In this document: positions 1 through 8,291 of the stretch, piece by piece | Layout: each line of letters opens with the position of its first letter | Numbering within the stretch: position 1 is the stretch's first letter | Source: Enterococcus pingfangensis | GTDB lineage: Bacteria; Bacillota; Bacilli; Lactobacillales; Enterococcaceae | Reading direction: 5' to 3' | NCBI RefSeq assembly: GCF_005405205.1 | Contig: NZ_BJDP01000005.1 | Span: forward strand, 166,358-230,357 | DNA: 64,000 nt | Program-made: the position numbers and the translations under genes | Notes under the pieces: model-generated | What the model was told of the DNA's origin: nothing | The model's database searches: none | What the model saw: only the letters and a program-made list of their open reading frames with translations

Positions 1-524
1 TCTTTTGCCACACTGAAGGCGCTGGGAAGATCTGGACCGATCGTTAGGACGCCATGATTTCCTAATAAGATTCCATTGTCTTCGTGGATAAAATTAAAGG
101 CTTCTTCAGCTAATTCGTAAGTTCCAAAGGTTTTGTACGCGCAACAGCGGACTTGTTCACCTACGGAACCGATGATGTAATGCAGCGGCTCAATTGCTTG
201 CTGCAGACAGGCAAAAGTCGTCGCGTATTCTGAATGTGTATGAACGACAGACCGTACCTCTGGTCGATTCGCATAAAAAATACTATGCAGCTCATACTCA
301 CTTGATGGTTTGCGCGTTCCTTCCAAAACGTTGCCCTCTAGATCCATCAAAACGATGTCTGCGGATTTTGTTTCAAAATAAGGGACGCCGCTTGGACTGA
401 TCAGCATGACTTGTTCTTCAGGCAAATACAGACTGATATTGCCGCCAGTTCCGGTAGTCAAATTTTCAGTAATCAGCTTTTTGCCGTATTCAACAATCAA
501 CTCGCGTTCTTTTTGGTACTTCAT
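1..524 (-). CDS. Class II aldolase, FucA/DrdA-like (partial, C-terminus outside window)
   Basis: The gene starts with ATG at 524-522 after a good AGGAG site and runs off the left edge, so about 174 residues are visible. My translation shows the class II sugar-phosphate aldolase fold: the phosphate-binding GTGGN segment near residue 24, SPSG, a KPSSE segment with the expected catalytic Glu, the zinc motif HTH, and a GNHG segment with the third zinc His. The family (fuculose-1-phosphate aldolase and relatives) cleaves a ketose 1-phosphate to DHAP and an aldehyde. Here it follows a methylthioribose-type kinase and isomerase on the same strand, 13 bases after the isomerase, so the likely substrate is 5-methylthioribulose or 5-deoxyribulose 1-phosphate. 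Family call is firm; substrate is inferred from neighbours. Confidence 0.85.
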   Translation of the reverse strand, partial: MKYQKERELIVEYGKKLITENLTTGTGGNISLYLPEEQVMLISPSGVPYFETKSADIVLMDLEGNVLEGTRKPSSEYELHSIFYANRPEVRSVVHTHSEYATTFACLQQAIEPLHYIIGSVGEQVRCCAYKTFGTYELAEEAFNFIHEDNGILLGNHGVLTIGPDLPSAFSVAK

Positions 525-537
525 TTTTTTGCTCCTA

Positions 538-1593
538 TCAATAAAAATTATTTTCAGGTTGTTCCGTTAAATAGCGTTTTAAATCATAAGGTGAAAAAAT
601 TCCCCGATCAGTCACGACCGCACCGATCAATTCTGGCGGCGTAATGTCAAAAGATGGATAAATCGCTTTGACTCCTGCTAACGTGTGTTTGATCCCATTT
701 AATTCCATGACTTGCTCCGGATCGCGCATCTCGATCTTGATGCTTTCGTGCGTCAGTTTATCTGTATCTGGAATTCCAGTAACAAAATAAGGGATACCAA
801 AACGCTGCGCTAAAATCGCGATTTGATATGTACCGACTTTATTGGCGATATAGCCGTCTTGAGCGATCGTGTCGGCTGCCGAAGTAAAGAGATCGATCTG
901 TTCATGTTCCATCAAATACGCGATCATGTTATCAGAAACGACGGTCGTATCAAATCCCATTTCCGCACAACAACTGGCAGTCAGCTGCGCCCCTTGCAAA
1001 TACGGGCGTGTTTCGGCACAAAAAAAGCGCAGCGTTTTTTGTTGTTCAAGCGCTTCACGCAACAGCATTCCGATGATCGTTTCTCCGAAACATTGCGTTA
1101 GAACTGTCCCGTTGTCAGGGATTTTTGCGATCAAGTATTTCGCCACTTGATTCATCGTATAATAGCGGCGGTTCAAAGAATCAATCGTATTTTGCTTGAT
1201 TGCTCCTGTGGGGTCTTCGCCTTTTGCTAATGCTGTTTCTGCGACTGCCACACACTTTTCAGTGATCAAGGTCATCCGATTAGCAGTCGTTGGACGCGCA
1301 TTAGCAATCGTTGCTGCTGCTTTTTTTAAATACAACAGCTGAGCTGCAGGCGTTAAATTTTTGCTTTCTTCTGCCGCCAATGCCATGCCCATTCCTGCCG
1401 CCGTGTATGGTCCCGCACTTTGCGTCACCATATCTGTGATGGCTTGCGCGACTGCTTGATGGGTCTCGCATTCGACAAATTCTACCCGTGTCGGATAGAT
1501 TCGCCGATCTAAAATACGAACCTTGCCATCTTCATACCAAGCGACATTTTCATATTGCAGCAATGTCGGCATCGTATAATCTTGTCTTTCCAA
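538..1593 (-). CDS. mtnA: Methylthioribose-1-phosphate isomerase-like protein (MtnA/DrdI family)
   Basis: Aldose-to-ketose isomerase of the MtnA/eIF2B-alpha family, about 351 residues. Recognisable blocks are YENVAWYEDGKVRILDRR at the N-terminus, ETRPYLQGAQLTA near residue 195, SDNMIAYLM, and ANKVGTYQIAILA. It would convert methylthioribose 1-phosphate (or 5-deoxyribose 1-phosphate) to the ribulose form for the downstream aldolase. I start it at TTG 1593-1591: the AAGGTGA site lies correctly for this codon, whereas a GTG at 1602 has no room for one. The start then falls just after the stop of the kinase gene (TAA, 1597-1595), so the two are probably translationally coupled. The Cys region reads QCFGET rather than the usual HCN(T/A)G, and AADT replaces GADR, so this is a divergent family member. 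Confidence 0.85.
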   Translation of the reverse strand: MERQDYTMPTLLQYENVAWYEDGKVRILDRRIYPTRVEFVECETHQAVAQAITDMVTQSAGPYTAAGMGMALAAEESKNLTPAAQLLYLKKAAATIANARPTTANRMTLITEKCVAVAETALAKGEDPTGAIKQNTIDSLNRRYYTMNQVAKYLIAKIPDNGTVLTQCFGETIIGMLLREALEQQKTLRFFCAETRPYLQGAQLTASCCAEMGFDTTVVSDNMIAYLMEHEQIDLFTSAADTIAQDGYIANKVGTYQIAILAQRFGIPYFVTGIPDTDKLTHESIKIEMRDPEQVMELNGIKHTLAGVKAIYPSFDITPPELIGAVVTDRGIFSPYDLKRYLTEQPENNFY

Positions 1594-1594
1594 C

Positions 1595-2821
1595 TTACTC
1601 ACCTTCTAATTCATTGATTCTATCGATCAGTTGACTGCCGCTAGTAATGTGCTTGCGATCGATAATTAATTGGATTCCTAATTTTAATAACATTTGCTCT
1701 GCTTCTGCTTTTTTCTCTAACGGGATCAAAGATAATTCTTTGACCTTTGAATTGCCTACCACCCGCCGAATGATCTCTGTTCCAGCATACCCAACCGCAT
1801 CTGTCAAAATCTCTTGCAGTAGCGCCTCTTTAAATGCTTGGTTTCGATAAAGCGAAAAAGTCACCGCTTCATCGTAGTATTCAGCTAATTTTTGTCGAAC
1901 TTGATCATAAACTGTCCCGATCGTTTGTTTGATCCACTGATGGAACACTTGATCGACTGTCGGGTCAAACAAATTTTTGACTAGCGGAAAATAAAGATGG
2001 GCGATAACATTACCGATGTCATAGCCCGCCGGTCCATAAAAAGCAAACTCCGGATCAATGACTTTCAAACCGGTTTGATTGATAAAAATAGAACCGGTAT
2101 GAAGATCGCCATGCACCAATGATTGAGCATTGTTCATAAAGTTATTGCGCAACAGCGCGACCTCGGCTTGCAACGGGGCATTCTCGTATAAATTTTTGAT
2201 GACAAACGACTCATTACCGGGAGTCAAAACATTTTGCTGCTTATAGTCATCGTAAGGTTCGGTAAAGACCAAATCTTCGCTGATATCGCACATCTCAGGA
2301 TTAATGAAATCTTTGACCCGCAGCTTTTTCACCTCGCGGTCCAAAACAAGATCACTCGTAAAAAGCAGTGTCCGAGCCAAATATTCCGTGATTTCCTCAC
2401 TAAAGTCAGGAAAGATTTTCTTTTCGATCAATTCATAACGCATGTTTTGATAATCTGAGATATCTTCCATCGTCAAGGCATACATTTTTTGATCATAATG
2501 ATATACTTCCGGTACAAACCGCGGTGCCAACTCATTTTGCAACCATAAGATCTCTGCTTCGATCCGATTGCGGTCGATGGTCAATGGCCGCCCAGAAGAA
2601 CGCAACAAGACATCCGCTTGCTTGATGATCAGACTTTCTTGCGTCGCTTGATTTACCACCCGAAAAATATAATTGATGTTCCCATCGCCAATCTCAGTCA
2701 CCGTTAACGGATCCGCGCTGGAAAAAGCACCCAATTTCTCCACCACATATTTTTTGACCGCTGCGCTGTCCATTAAAAAATGCTCTTGATATGTCGTTGT
2801 TTCATTCGGTGTGATCCTCAT
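1595..2821 (-). CDS. mtnK: S-methyl-5-thioribose kinase-like protein
   Basis: A 408-residue kinase of the choline-kinase/APH fold. Visible signatures are the nucleotide loop IGDGNINYIFRV (residues 44-55), the ATP-binding Lys in LIIKQ (67), the catalytic loop HGDLH (237-241) and the metal-binding DPEFA (256-260), all as in MtnK. It phosphorylates methylthioribose, or in DHAP-shunt organisms 5-deoxyribose, at O-1. ATG at 2821 has GAGGTGAT seven bases upstream. It is the first gene of a kinase-isomerase-aldolase operon. Only about 110 bases separate it from the terminator of the sorbitol operon; I see no S-box riboswitch there, unlike the Bacillus subtilis mtnK leader. It contains an inverted ATCGAG...CTCGAT repeat that might be an operator. 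Confidence 0.88.
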   Translation of the reverse strand: MRITPNETTTYQEHFLMDSAAVKKYVVEKLGAFSSADPLTVTEIGDGNINYIFRVVNQATQESLIIKQADVLLRSSGRPLTIDRNRIEAEILWLQNELAPRFVPEVYHYDQKMYALTMEDISDYQNMRYELIEKKIFPDFSEEITEYLARTLLFTSDLVLDREVKKLRVKDFINPEMCDISEDLVFTEPYDDYKQQNVLTPGNESFVIKNLYENAPLQAEVALLRNNFMNNAQSLVHGDLHTGSIFINQTGLKVIDPEFAFYGPAGYDIGNVIAHLYFPLVKNLFDPTVDQVFHQWIKQTIGTVYDQVRQKLAEYYDEAVTFSLYRNQAFKEALLQEILTDAVGYAGTEIIRRVVGNSKVKELSLIPLEKKAEAEQMLLKLGIQLIIDRKHITSGSQLIDRINELEGE

Positions 2822-2934
2822 AATATCACCTCATTCATTTCATTTTACTATCGAGAAACGTCTCACAAACTCGATCAGCTTCTAGTACGTTATGTTTTTT
2901 TCTTTTGCTTATCGTCCACAAAATTCATTTTATT

Positions 2935-3000
2935 AAGAAAAAAACACCCACCTAAAAGTTTACATTTAAACAAGTCAAATGCAACTTTTCGGTGAGTGTT
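2935..3000 (-). terminator. Rho-independent terminator of the sorbitol operon
   Basis: Long imperfect hairpin with arms at 2943-2960 and 2983-3000. It is followed on the minus strand by a T tract (the A run at 2935-2943) and lies immediately after the srlB stop codon. Confidence 0.85.
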
Positions 3001-3001
3001 C

Positions 3002-3355
3002 TTATTTAATCATAATTTTTGTGCCGATGGTGATGGTCGGTAGCTCTTTATCTTCTACGTAGAGTGTACCCGGAAGTTCCGCCGTTTCTGATCCATCAAA
3101 GCGTAAGGTGATATGGCCTAAGTCATCCAAATTTTTCTTTACCACATCTCCGACTGCGGTGATTTTGTAGCTTTGATCGTCAAAAGAAAAATTCATTCCT
3201 GCGGTGATCTCATCGGTCGATGGCGACAACTGGATATTGTAACAGTAATCTGCTAATGTTTCCGGCGCGTCATTTCCAAAGAGAATCAACATTTTTTCTT
3301 GTCGAAACATCTCTGCTTCAGGTCCAATATGGGTAACGTGTGTCTCAAAAATCAT
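3002..3355 (-). CDS. srlB: PTS glucitol/sorbitol-specific EIIA component
   Basis: 117 residues, matching the full length of the glucitol EIIA family. The blocks THIGPEAEMF, MLILFG, APETLADYC, ITAVGDV and LGHITLRFDGSETAELPGT are family hallmarks. It passes phosphate from HPr to the EIIB domain of SrlE. The residue corresponding to the phosphorylated His that I recall for E. coli SrlB (in EYCFIH) appears to be Ile here (DYCYNI); the conserved His of LGHITLRFDG near residue 81 is the obvious alternative acceptor. Last gene of the srlD-regulator-gutM-srlA-srlE-srlB operon and directly followed by its terminator. Confidence 0.93.
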   Translation of the reverse strand: MIFETHVTHIGPEAEMFRQEKMLILFGNDAPETLADYCYNIQLSPSTDEITAGMNFSFDDQSYKITAVGDVVKKNLDDLGHITLRFDGSETAELPGTLYVEDKELPTITIGTKIMIK

Positions 3356-3376
3356 CCTTCATCTCTCCAAACATTT

Positions 3377-4369
3377 TTAACTATATAATCCAAAACTTGC
3401 TAACCAAGCAACAATTACTCTTGGCACACCATTTAAGAAGCGGGAATATAAAACGGATGGTACCCCAACTTCAACTGTTTCTGCTTCAGCTTCTTCTAAT
3501 CCTAAACCAACTGGGATAAAATCGCAGGCATTTTGCGTATTGATCGCAAACAATGCTGGCAATGCTAATTGCGGTGGAATGTTTCCTTTTCCAATCTCAA
3601 CCCCGATCAAAGTTCCCAAAATTTGGCTGATAACCGCCCCAGGTCCTAATAACGGTGATAAGAATGGCAATGAACAGATAAAACCAATAATGATCAATCC
3701 AAAAACATTTCCTGCCAGCGGTTTCATTAAATTAGCAAAAACCGTTCCGATCCCTGAACCTTGAATAATCCCAATCAATAATGAAACAAAAGCCATGAAC
3801 GGAATCACAGTATTGATCATTGTCTGTACGCCTTCACGAGCGGATTGATTGAAGGTTGCTACAACTTTCCCGGCGCCCATCCCGATTTTAGCGATAAAAC
3901 TTTGCTGTTCTGCTCGTTGTTCCGTAATTTTTTTGTCAGTTGAATATTTGTATTTCTTTTCAGCCGGTTCTTCCGTTGCGTGAAGTGTTGCGCTCTCTTC
4001 AGTCAATGTGATTTGATTAAGGCCTACTGCGGAAACATAAATATCTTCAGTAATGTATTGCGCTAACGGACCGCTTTTTCCAGTTGGGACGATATTGATC
4101 GTTGGAATATTTTTCTTTGGGTAGATCCCGCAGCGTAACGTCCCGCCGCAGTCGATGATCGCTAAAGCGATTTCATCATCAGGAATAGATGTTTTGAATC
4201 CATTAACAGCTTCCATACCAGTTAATTCAGCAATTTTATCTACGATCGCCGGTTTTTCGCCGCCGCCTGTTACATAGATAAATTTGTGTTTTTCTTCAGT
4301 TGGTGTGATCACTAAAGGGCCGCCGAAACCGCCATTTCCCTTCACTACTTTAATACTATTATAAGCCAT
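3377..4369 (-). CDS. srlE: PTS glucitol/sorbitol-specific EIIB plus EIIC1 domains
   Basis: 330 residues. The N-terminal half is the cytosolic glucitol EIIB domain, with glycine-rich [11 protein letters not shown] near residue 11 and the phosphorylated Cys in [14 protein letters not shown] (about 74-80). A linker rich in Glu and Lys (about 125-150) leads to a membrane half with four or five hydrophobic segments, the EIIC1 part. With SrlA it forms the sorbitol channel and yields sorbitol 6-phosphate for SrlD. ATG at 4369 has a strong AGGAGG site. It lies 62 bases after srlA and 21 bases before srlB, in the usual order of Gram-positive sorbitol operons. Confidence 0.95.
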   Translation of the reverse strand: MAYNSIKVVKGNGGFGGPLVITPTEEKHKFIYVTGGGEKPAIVDKIAELTGMEAVNGFKTSIPDDEIALAIIDCGGTLRCGIYPKKNIPTINIVPTGKSGPLAQYITEDIYVSAVGLNQITLTEESATLHATEEPAEKKYKYSTDKKITEQRAEQQSFIAKIGMGAGKVVATFNQSAREGVQTMINTVIPFMAFVSLLIGIIQGSGIGTVFANLMKPLAGNVFGLIIIGFICSLPFLSPLLGPGAVISQILGTLIGVEIGKGNIPPQLALPALFAINTQNACDFIPVGLGLEEAEAETVEVGVPSVLYSRFLNGVPRVIVAWLASFGLYS

Positions 4370-4431
4370 GTTTGTTCCTCCTAATAGATTCTTCTCTACT
4401 TTTTATCTTGGATACAACGTCATAGGTCGTA

Positions 4432-4983
4432 TTAGTCGACTAATTTAACTTCTTTGCTTAGTTCGATTCCTTGCTGCTTGCAAACGAATGCTGTCGTGAA
4501 GTCTGTTACCCAGCCGCCGATAAAGTTCATTACGATCCCAACAAACATATAGCGTATGGCTAGTTCCATCGAGTTTAGACCTAATTGAGTGATTCCTTGG
4601 GCAATCCCCATCCAAACAAATAATTCACCGGGATTGATATGAGGGAAAACACCATTACTCGTATGACAAAACTGTGCTTGGGAAGCGTAATAACTTGGTT
4701 TGTAATATTCTGGTAAAAAGCGAGCCATAGTGAAAGACATTGGATTTCCTAACATAAAAGCGGAAACAAATGGCAAAATCAAATAGCGAGTAAATGGATT
4801 TTTAGAAGACGCTTTAGCAATTTTCGTTACACGTTCTTCTCCTAAAAAGGCGATCAGTGTGTTCATGGCAACCATCAACATCAAAACAACGGGGACGATC
4901 CCAGTCATCCAACTAATAAAGGTTTCTGCTCCGGTTTGGAAGAGACTCATAAATCCTTCCGCAAACTTTGTAATATAATCCAT
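4432..4983 (-). CDS. srlA: PTS glucitol/sorbitol-specific EIIC2 component
   Basis: 183 residues, a polytopic membrane protein with the family start MDYITKFAEGFMSLF and the conserved loop GNPMSFTMARFLPEYYKPSYYASQ (about 79-102). It then has CHTSNGVFPHINPGELF, characteristic of glucitol EIIC2. It pairs with the C-terminal half of SrlE as the sorbitol permease. The ATG is only two bases after the gutM stop, and AAAGGA lies upstream, so translation is probably coupled. Sorbitol is the likeliest substrate because srlD is in the same operon. Confidence 0.95.
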   Translation of the reverse strand: MDYITKFAEGFMSLFQTGAETFISWMTGIVPVVLMLMVAMNTLIAFLGEERVTKIAKASSKNPFTRYLILPFVSAFMLGNPMSFTMARFLPEYYKPSYYASQAQFCHTSNGVFPHINPGELFVWMGIAQGITQLGLNSMELAIRYMFVGIVMNFIGGWVTDFTTAFVCKQQGIELSKEVKLVD

Positions 4984-4985
4984 TC

Positions 4986-5465
4986 TTATACACGTCCTTT
5001 AGTAAATTTTGTTTGAATCGAATGTTTCATCAACGATAACTGCGTCCCTAGATTCATCAGTGGAGAAATAGGTTTCGTTTCTTGATAATTTCCCTTTTCA
5101 ACTGCTAAATAGACCTTTTGTGCATTTTCTGCTGCTTGACGCGTCAATTTATTCTCTTTTGTTAAGATAGCTGACTCCATTAATTGATGGATATCGATCC
5201 CGACAAATTGGGGACGCGCTTTAAACCGAGCCACTACGGAGATTCCTTGCATCATCTCTGCTTCTTGAATGATTCCCTTATCTGAAACGCCTAATAATAA
5301 AATCGTTCCCGAAGCAATTTTTCCAGGTCGGCGGCCAATAGCCACTTTTCCTTTACGTTTCATCCTGATATAGACTGTGTTAAAATTTTTGATTTGCTTC
5401 ATTCCTAACAAAATCTGAAAAATGTAAGCAATAATGGCAATAACTCCTAAAACGATGATGTTCAT
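4986..5465 (-). CDS. gutM: Glucitol operon activator protein GutM
   Basis: 159 residues with one N-terminal membrane segment (about residues 2-20) followed by a basic cytosolic domain (NFNTVYIRMKRKGKVAIGRR, then GTILLLGVS). This matches the GutM/SrlM family, which helps activate sorbitol operons by an unclear mechanism, perhaps by linking the regulator to the membrane. Its ATG overlaps the stop of the PRD regulator by four bases (ATGA at 5462-5465), implying coupled translation and matched dosage. Homology call is good; mechanism is not shown by the sequence. Confidence 0.9.
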   Translation of the reverse strand: MNIIVLGVIAIIAYIFQILLGMKQIKNFNTVYIRMKRKGKVAIGRRPGKIASGTILLLGVSDKGIIQEAEMMQGISVVARFKARPQFVGIDIHQLMESAILTKENKLTRQAAENAQKVYLAVEKGNYQETKPISPLMNLGTQLSLMKHSIQTKFTKGRV

Positions 5466-7315
5466 TTGATCCCGTCTCCTTCCACAATTAACTGACAGTA
5501 ATCTTCTTTATTATTGATTTGCTTGACTTCTTTTCGCAGCGTATCATTTGCTGAAATAACAAAGATCGTATCATAAAAACTCAATAATTCTTTTTCCATA
5601 GCGAGTGTTAAATTTTCCGGAATCGCCACTAAAAAAACTAATTCAATGTCTTCCAAAGAAGAGCCTTCTGCATAGGTTCCAATCATTACTAAAATTTCTT
5701 CGATCTGATGATTGATTCCGTGAGGAAAAGCGATTCCATTCCCGATTACGGCAGATTCTTCTTTAGCCTTTTCTAAAATATAACTTTTAAATGTCTCATC
5801 GACCTTCTGCTTGATTACTAATTCATCTAACATCATTGTTAGATTTTCTTCATAAGAAAGTTGCTTATCCAGCTGCATGAAGTTCATCTGAATGTGATCA
5901 AAAATAGCTGCTTTCGTCGCAACGATCCGTTTCCACTCGCTCAGCAGCCAATTTTCATTGAACAAATCTGTCAGCTTGATCACTACGGTCGTCGCCTTTG
6001 TATGCTTCAATGGAACCGTGGTAAAAACTGCAAAATAACGATCCAGATCCTTGGTCTCATATTCTTCTTCAGAATAATGCGAGATTCGAATGTTGGGACC
6101 TAGGACGGTCTCTAGTTGACGTTTGATCATCAATGCTGTTCCTTTGCCTGTATTGCAGACGACGGCGATTTCTTTCATCTTTGTCTGATTATCAGATTTT
6201 AATGCGAGTTCAAAATAGATCGCCAAGTAAGAGATCTCTGAAATTTGCTTTGGCTTTTGTAAAAATTGTGCCAAAGCATTGATTCCTAATTCTGCCAGTT
6301 CATGAGCAAAGGCATGTTTTTGCTTGAATTCCTCGTGAAAGATATCATACGTCTCTACTTGAAAAATCAACCGATTGATTAAAAACATGAAATGAGTACG
6401 CAGATTAATGAACAATTCTGCTTGATCCAAATTAATAAGGACCGCTGCATTGATCTGATCCATCATGAATTGAAACACTTTTTTCACTTCGGTATTATCG
6501 GCTTTTGTTTCAAGTACTAAATTATTATTAAAAATATTCAGTGGAAAACATAGAAAGTCAAAATCAAATTGACTGATTGTCAAACTATATTCTGTCGCCA
6601 AACTGACAAACAAGTCTTCTAGCAGCGGGTCACCTTCAAAATAATTGATATAATGAGGAACACTTTGTGCAAGAGCATTGCCTGAACGAATCCGTTGAAT
6701 AGTCAAAGTTATTGTTTTTTTCATCAAACCCAAGGTTCGGAAATCTAATTTTTTATCCAACGCGATTGAATCAATTTGGCGTAATAATTCCTCACTCAAA
6801 TTCGGCTGCTTCAAGTAATCGTAAGCATGATGCAAATACAATATGCGCAGCTGTGCTTCCGTTCCATCCATCAATAGTCCTTTATTAGGTGTACCAATTA
6901 AAGAGACCTGATAGCTTTTCATAATTTTTTTTAGATGACTTAAATCCTTGTTTACCGTCGATCGGCTAACTCCTAAAATTTCAGATAGATCATCAATTAC
7001 GATATAATCGGTTTGTTTCATAAAACAATCGATCAAAACAGCCATTCGCTTCGTACTTGAATTAAAATCTGTTTGTTGTTTTAAACTTCCATTCATGATC
7101 TCTGAAAATTGTTGAGAGTCGATTATTTTCAATGAATAAATTGCGTTATTTTCTTCGATCATTGCCGTACATTCCATCTGATCGTTTAATAATTGAATCG
7201 TTTTTTTGGTGGTTTGAGCACTCGTACCAGTTATTTTCTGCAATTCCTCTAAACTCAAATAATCTTGGGTAATAAAATGTTGCAGTAATTGATACCAGCG
7301 ATTGATCAATGCCAT
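5462..7315 (-). CDS. gutR: PRD-containing transcriptional regulator of the sorbitol operon (GutR/BglG type)
   Basis: 617 residues in the order typical of PTS-controlled activators: two N-terminal HTH units (about 1-60 and 90-135, the second containing EILGVSRSTVNKDL), two PRD domains (about 170-375), an EIIB-like domain with Cys387 in VVCNTGKGTA, and a C-terminal EIIA-like domain with the phospho-acceptor His532 in AFPHG. Phosphorylation by HPr and by the sorbitol EII would set its activity. One PRD2 position that is often His in relatives reads Tyr (YLAIYF). It is the second gene of the operon, 20 bases after srlD, so it is autoregulated if it acts at the srlD promoter. Confidence 0.9.
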   Translation of the reverse strand: MALINRWYQLLQHFITQDYLSLEELQKITGTSAQTTKKTIQLLNDQMECTAMIEENNAIYSLKIIDSQQFSEIMNGSLKQQTDFNSSTKRMAVLIDCFMKQTDYIVIDDLSEILGVSRSTVNKDLSHLKKIMKSYQVSLIGTPNKGLLMDGTEAQLRILYLHHAYDYLKQPNLSEELLRQIDSIALDKKLDFRTLGLMKKTITLTIQRIRSGNALAQSVPHYINYFEGDPLLEDLFVSLATEYSLTISQFDFDFLCFPLNIFNNNLVLETKADNTEVKKVFQFMMDQINAAVLINLDQAELFINLRTHFMFLINRLIFQVETYDIFHEEFKQKHAFAHELAELGINALAQFLQKPKQISEISYLAIYFELALKSDNQTKMKEIAVVCNTGKGTALMIKRQLETVLGPNIRISHYSEEEYETKDLDRYFAVFTTVPLKHTKATTVVIKLTDLFNENWLLSEWKRIVATKAAIFDHIQMNFMQLDKQLSYEENLTMMLDELVIKQKVDETFKSYILEKAKEESAVIGNGIAFPHGINHQIEEILVMIGTYAEGSSLEDIELVFLVAIPENLTLAMEKELLSFYDTIFVISANDTLRKEVKQINNKEDYCQLIVEGDGIK

Positions 7316-7335
7316 CTTGTTACCCCACCTTCTGT

Positions 7336-8136
7336 TTATCCGCGAGTTTTTCCTCCAGCAACATTGGTTGTAATACCAGTAATATAACTAGACCGGTTAG
7401 ATAGATAATAGCATACCAAATCGGCAACTTCACTGAGTTTTCCACTGCGGCCTAACGGGATGGTAGTTGTTTTGCTATAATTTTTACGCAAATCATCAAC
7501 ACTGATTCCGCGGGTATAGGCTAATGCTGTTTCATATTTTACCGTTCGCAAGCCTGTTTCTTCCATAATACCCGGAGCGATTCCCACTACGCGAATTCCT
7601 TTTTTGCCTAATTCTTTTGCCCAAGAACGTGTATAACTATTAACTGCCGCTTTTGTTGCGGCATATGGGCTCTGACCTTCTGAACCTTCGAGCCCACTTT
7701 CAGATGACATATTGATGATGACGCCTTCGCTTCTTCCCACCATGTTGCGCACAACGGCCTGAGTCATTAAAAATACGCCTTTTTGATTGATGGCTATAAT
7801 TTTATCAAAGACTGCATCTGACAATTCAAATTCTCCATGCGGATCAGCTGAATCTACTAATAACCGCGGCACATTGATTCCCGCGTTATTCACTAAACCA
7901 TCGATCTGACCTAAATCTTTAATGACTCGCGCCACGTTTTCTTCTACTTGTTGACGATCCGAAATATCTGTTTGGTAAAAATGCAGATTCTCATGAGCCT
8001 GCTTACCTTCTTGAAGATCAAAATTCGCTACCGCTACACCTTGCTCCAACAACTCATCAATAATGCTAGCGCCAATCCCTGAAGAACCTCCCGTTACGAT
8101 TACTTTCTTTCCTGCAATGTCTAACCAATCTGACAT
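7336..8136 (-). CDS. srlD: Sorbitol-6-phosphate 2-dehydrogenase (SDR family)
   Basis: 266-residue short-chain dehydrogenase. The dinucleotide motif TGGSSGIG is near residue 15, NNAG near 88, a Ser in NMSSESG near 143 and the catalytic YAATK near 158. It oxidises sorbitol 6-phosphate, delivered by SrlAEB, to fructose 6-phosphate using NAD. The ATG at 8136 is spaced eight bases from GGAGGG; an ATG four bases upstream is in another frame. First gene of the operon, with a cre-like site and -10 hexamer just upstream. The SDR family is certain; the substrate is assigned from the operon. Confidence 0.92.
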   Translation of the reverse strand: MSDWLDIAGKKVIVTGGSSGIGASIIDELLEQGVAVANFDLQEGKQAHENLHFYQTDISDRQQVEENVARVIKDLGQIDGLVNNAGINVPRLLVDSADPHGEFELSDAVFDKIIAINQKGVFLMTQAVVRNMVGRSEGVIINMSSESGLEGSEGQSPYAATKAAVNSYTRSWAKELGKKGIRVVGIAPGIMEETGLRTVKYETALAYTRGISVDDLRKNYSKTTTIPLGRSGKLSEVADLVCYYLSNRSSYITGITTNVAGGKTRG

Positions 8137-8169
8137 TCATTGTTCCCTCCTCTTATTTACAAACCAAGT

Positions 8170-8188
8170 ATAAAGCGCTTTCCGAAAA
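8170..8188 (-). promoter_or_regulatory. cre-like CcpA site overlapping the srl promoter
   Basis: ATAAAGCGCTTTCC at 8170-8183 matches the palindromic cre consensus TGAAARCGYTTTCA at 11 of 14 positions. On the minus strand it runs into TATACT, a good -10 about 35 bases from the srlD start; the -35 is poor, fitting an activator-dependent, catabolite-repressed promoter. Confidence 0.65.
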
Positions 8189-8243
8189 TGATTAATACAC
8201 TCTTTTTTTTGTCATTAAAAAAAAAGAGAGACTAATTTGTGAA

Positions 8244-8280
8244 AAGAAAAAAAGCTATACCAGAATTTCTGGTATAGCTT
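8244..8280 (-). terminator. Terminator after the gat-linked alcohol dehydrogenase
   Basis: Near-perfect 14-bp stem (8252-8265 with 8267-8280) and a one-base central gap, followed on the minus strand by a T run. It separates the galactitol-type operon from the sorbitol operon. Confidence 0.85.
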
Positions 8281-8291
8281 TCTTAATTTAA

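Noticed and set aside
2822..2940. SAM (S-box) riboswitch or T-box before mtnK
   Set aside because: The space is too short and no S-box motifs or terminator/antiterminator pair is visible.
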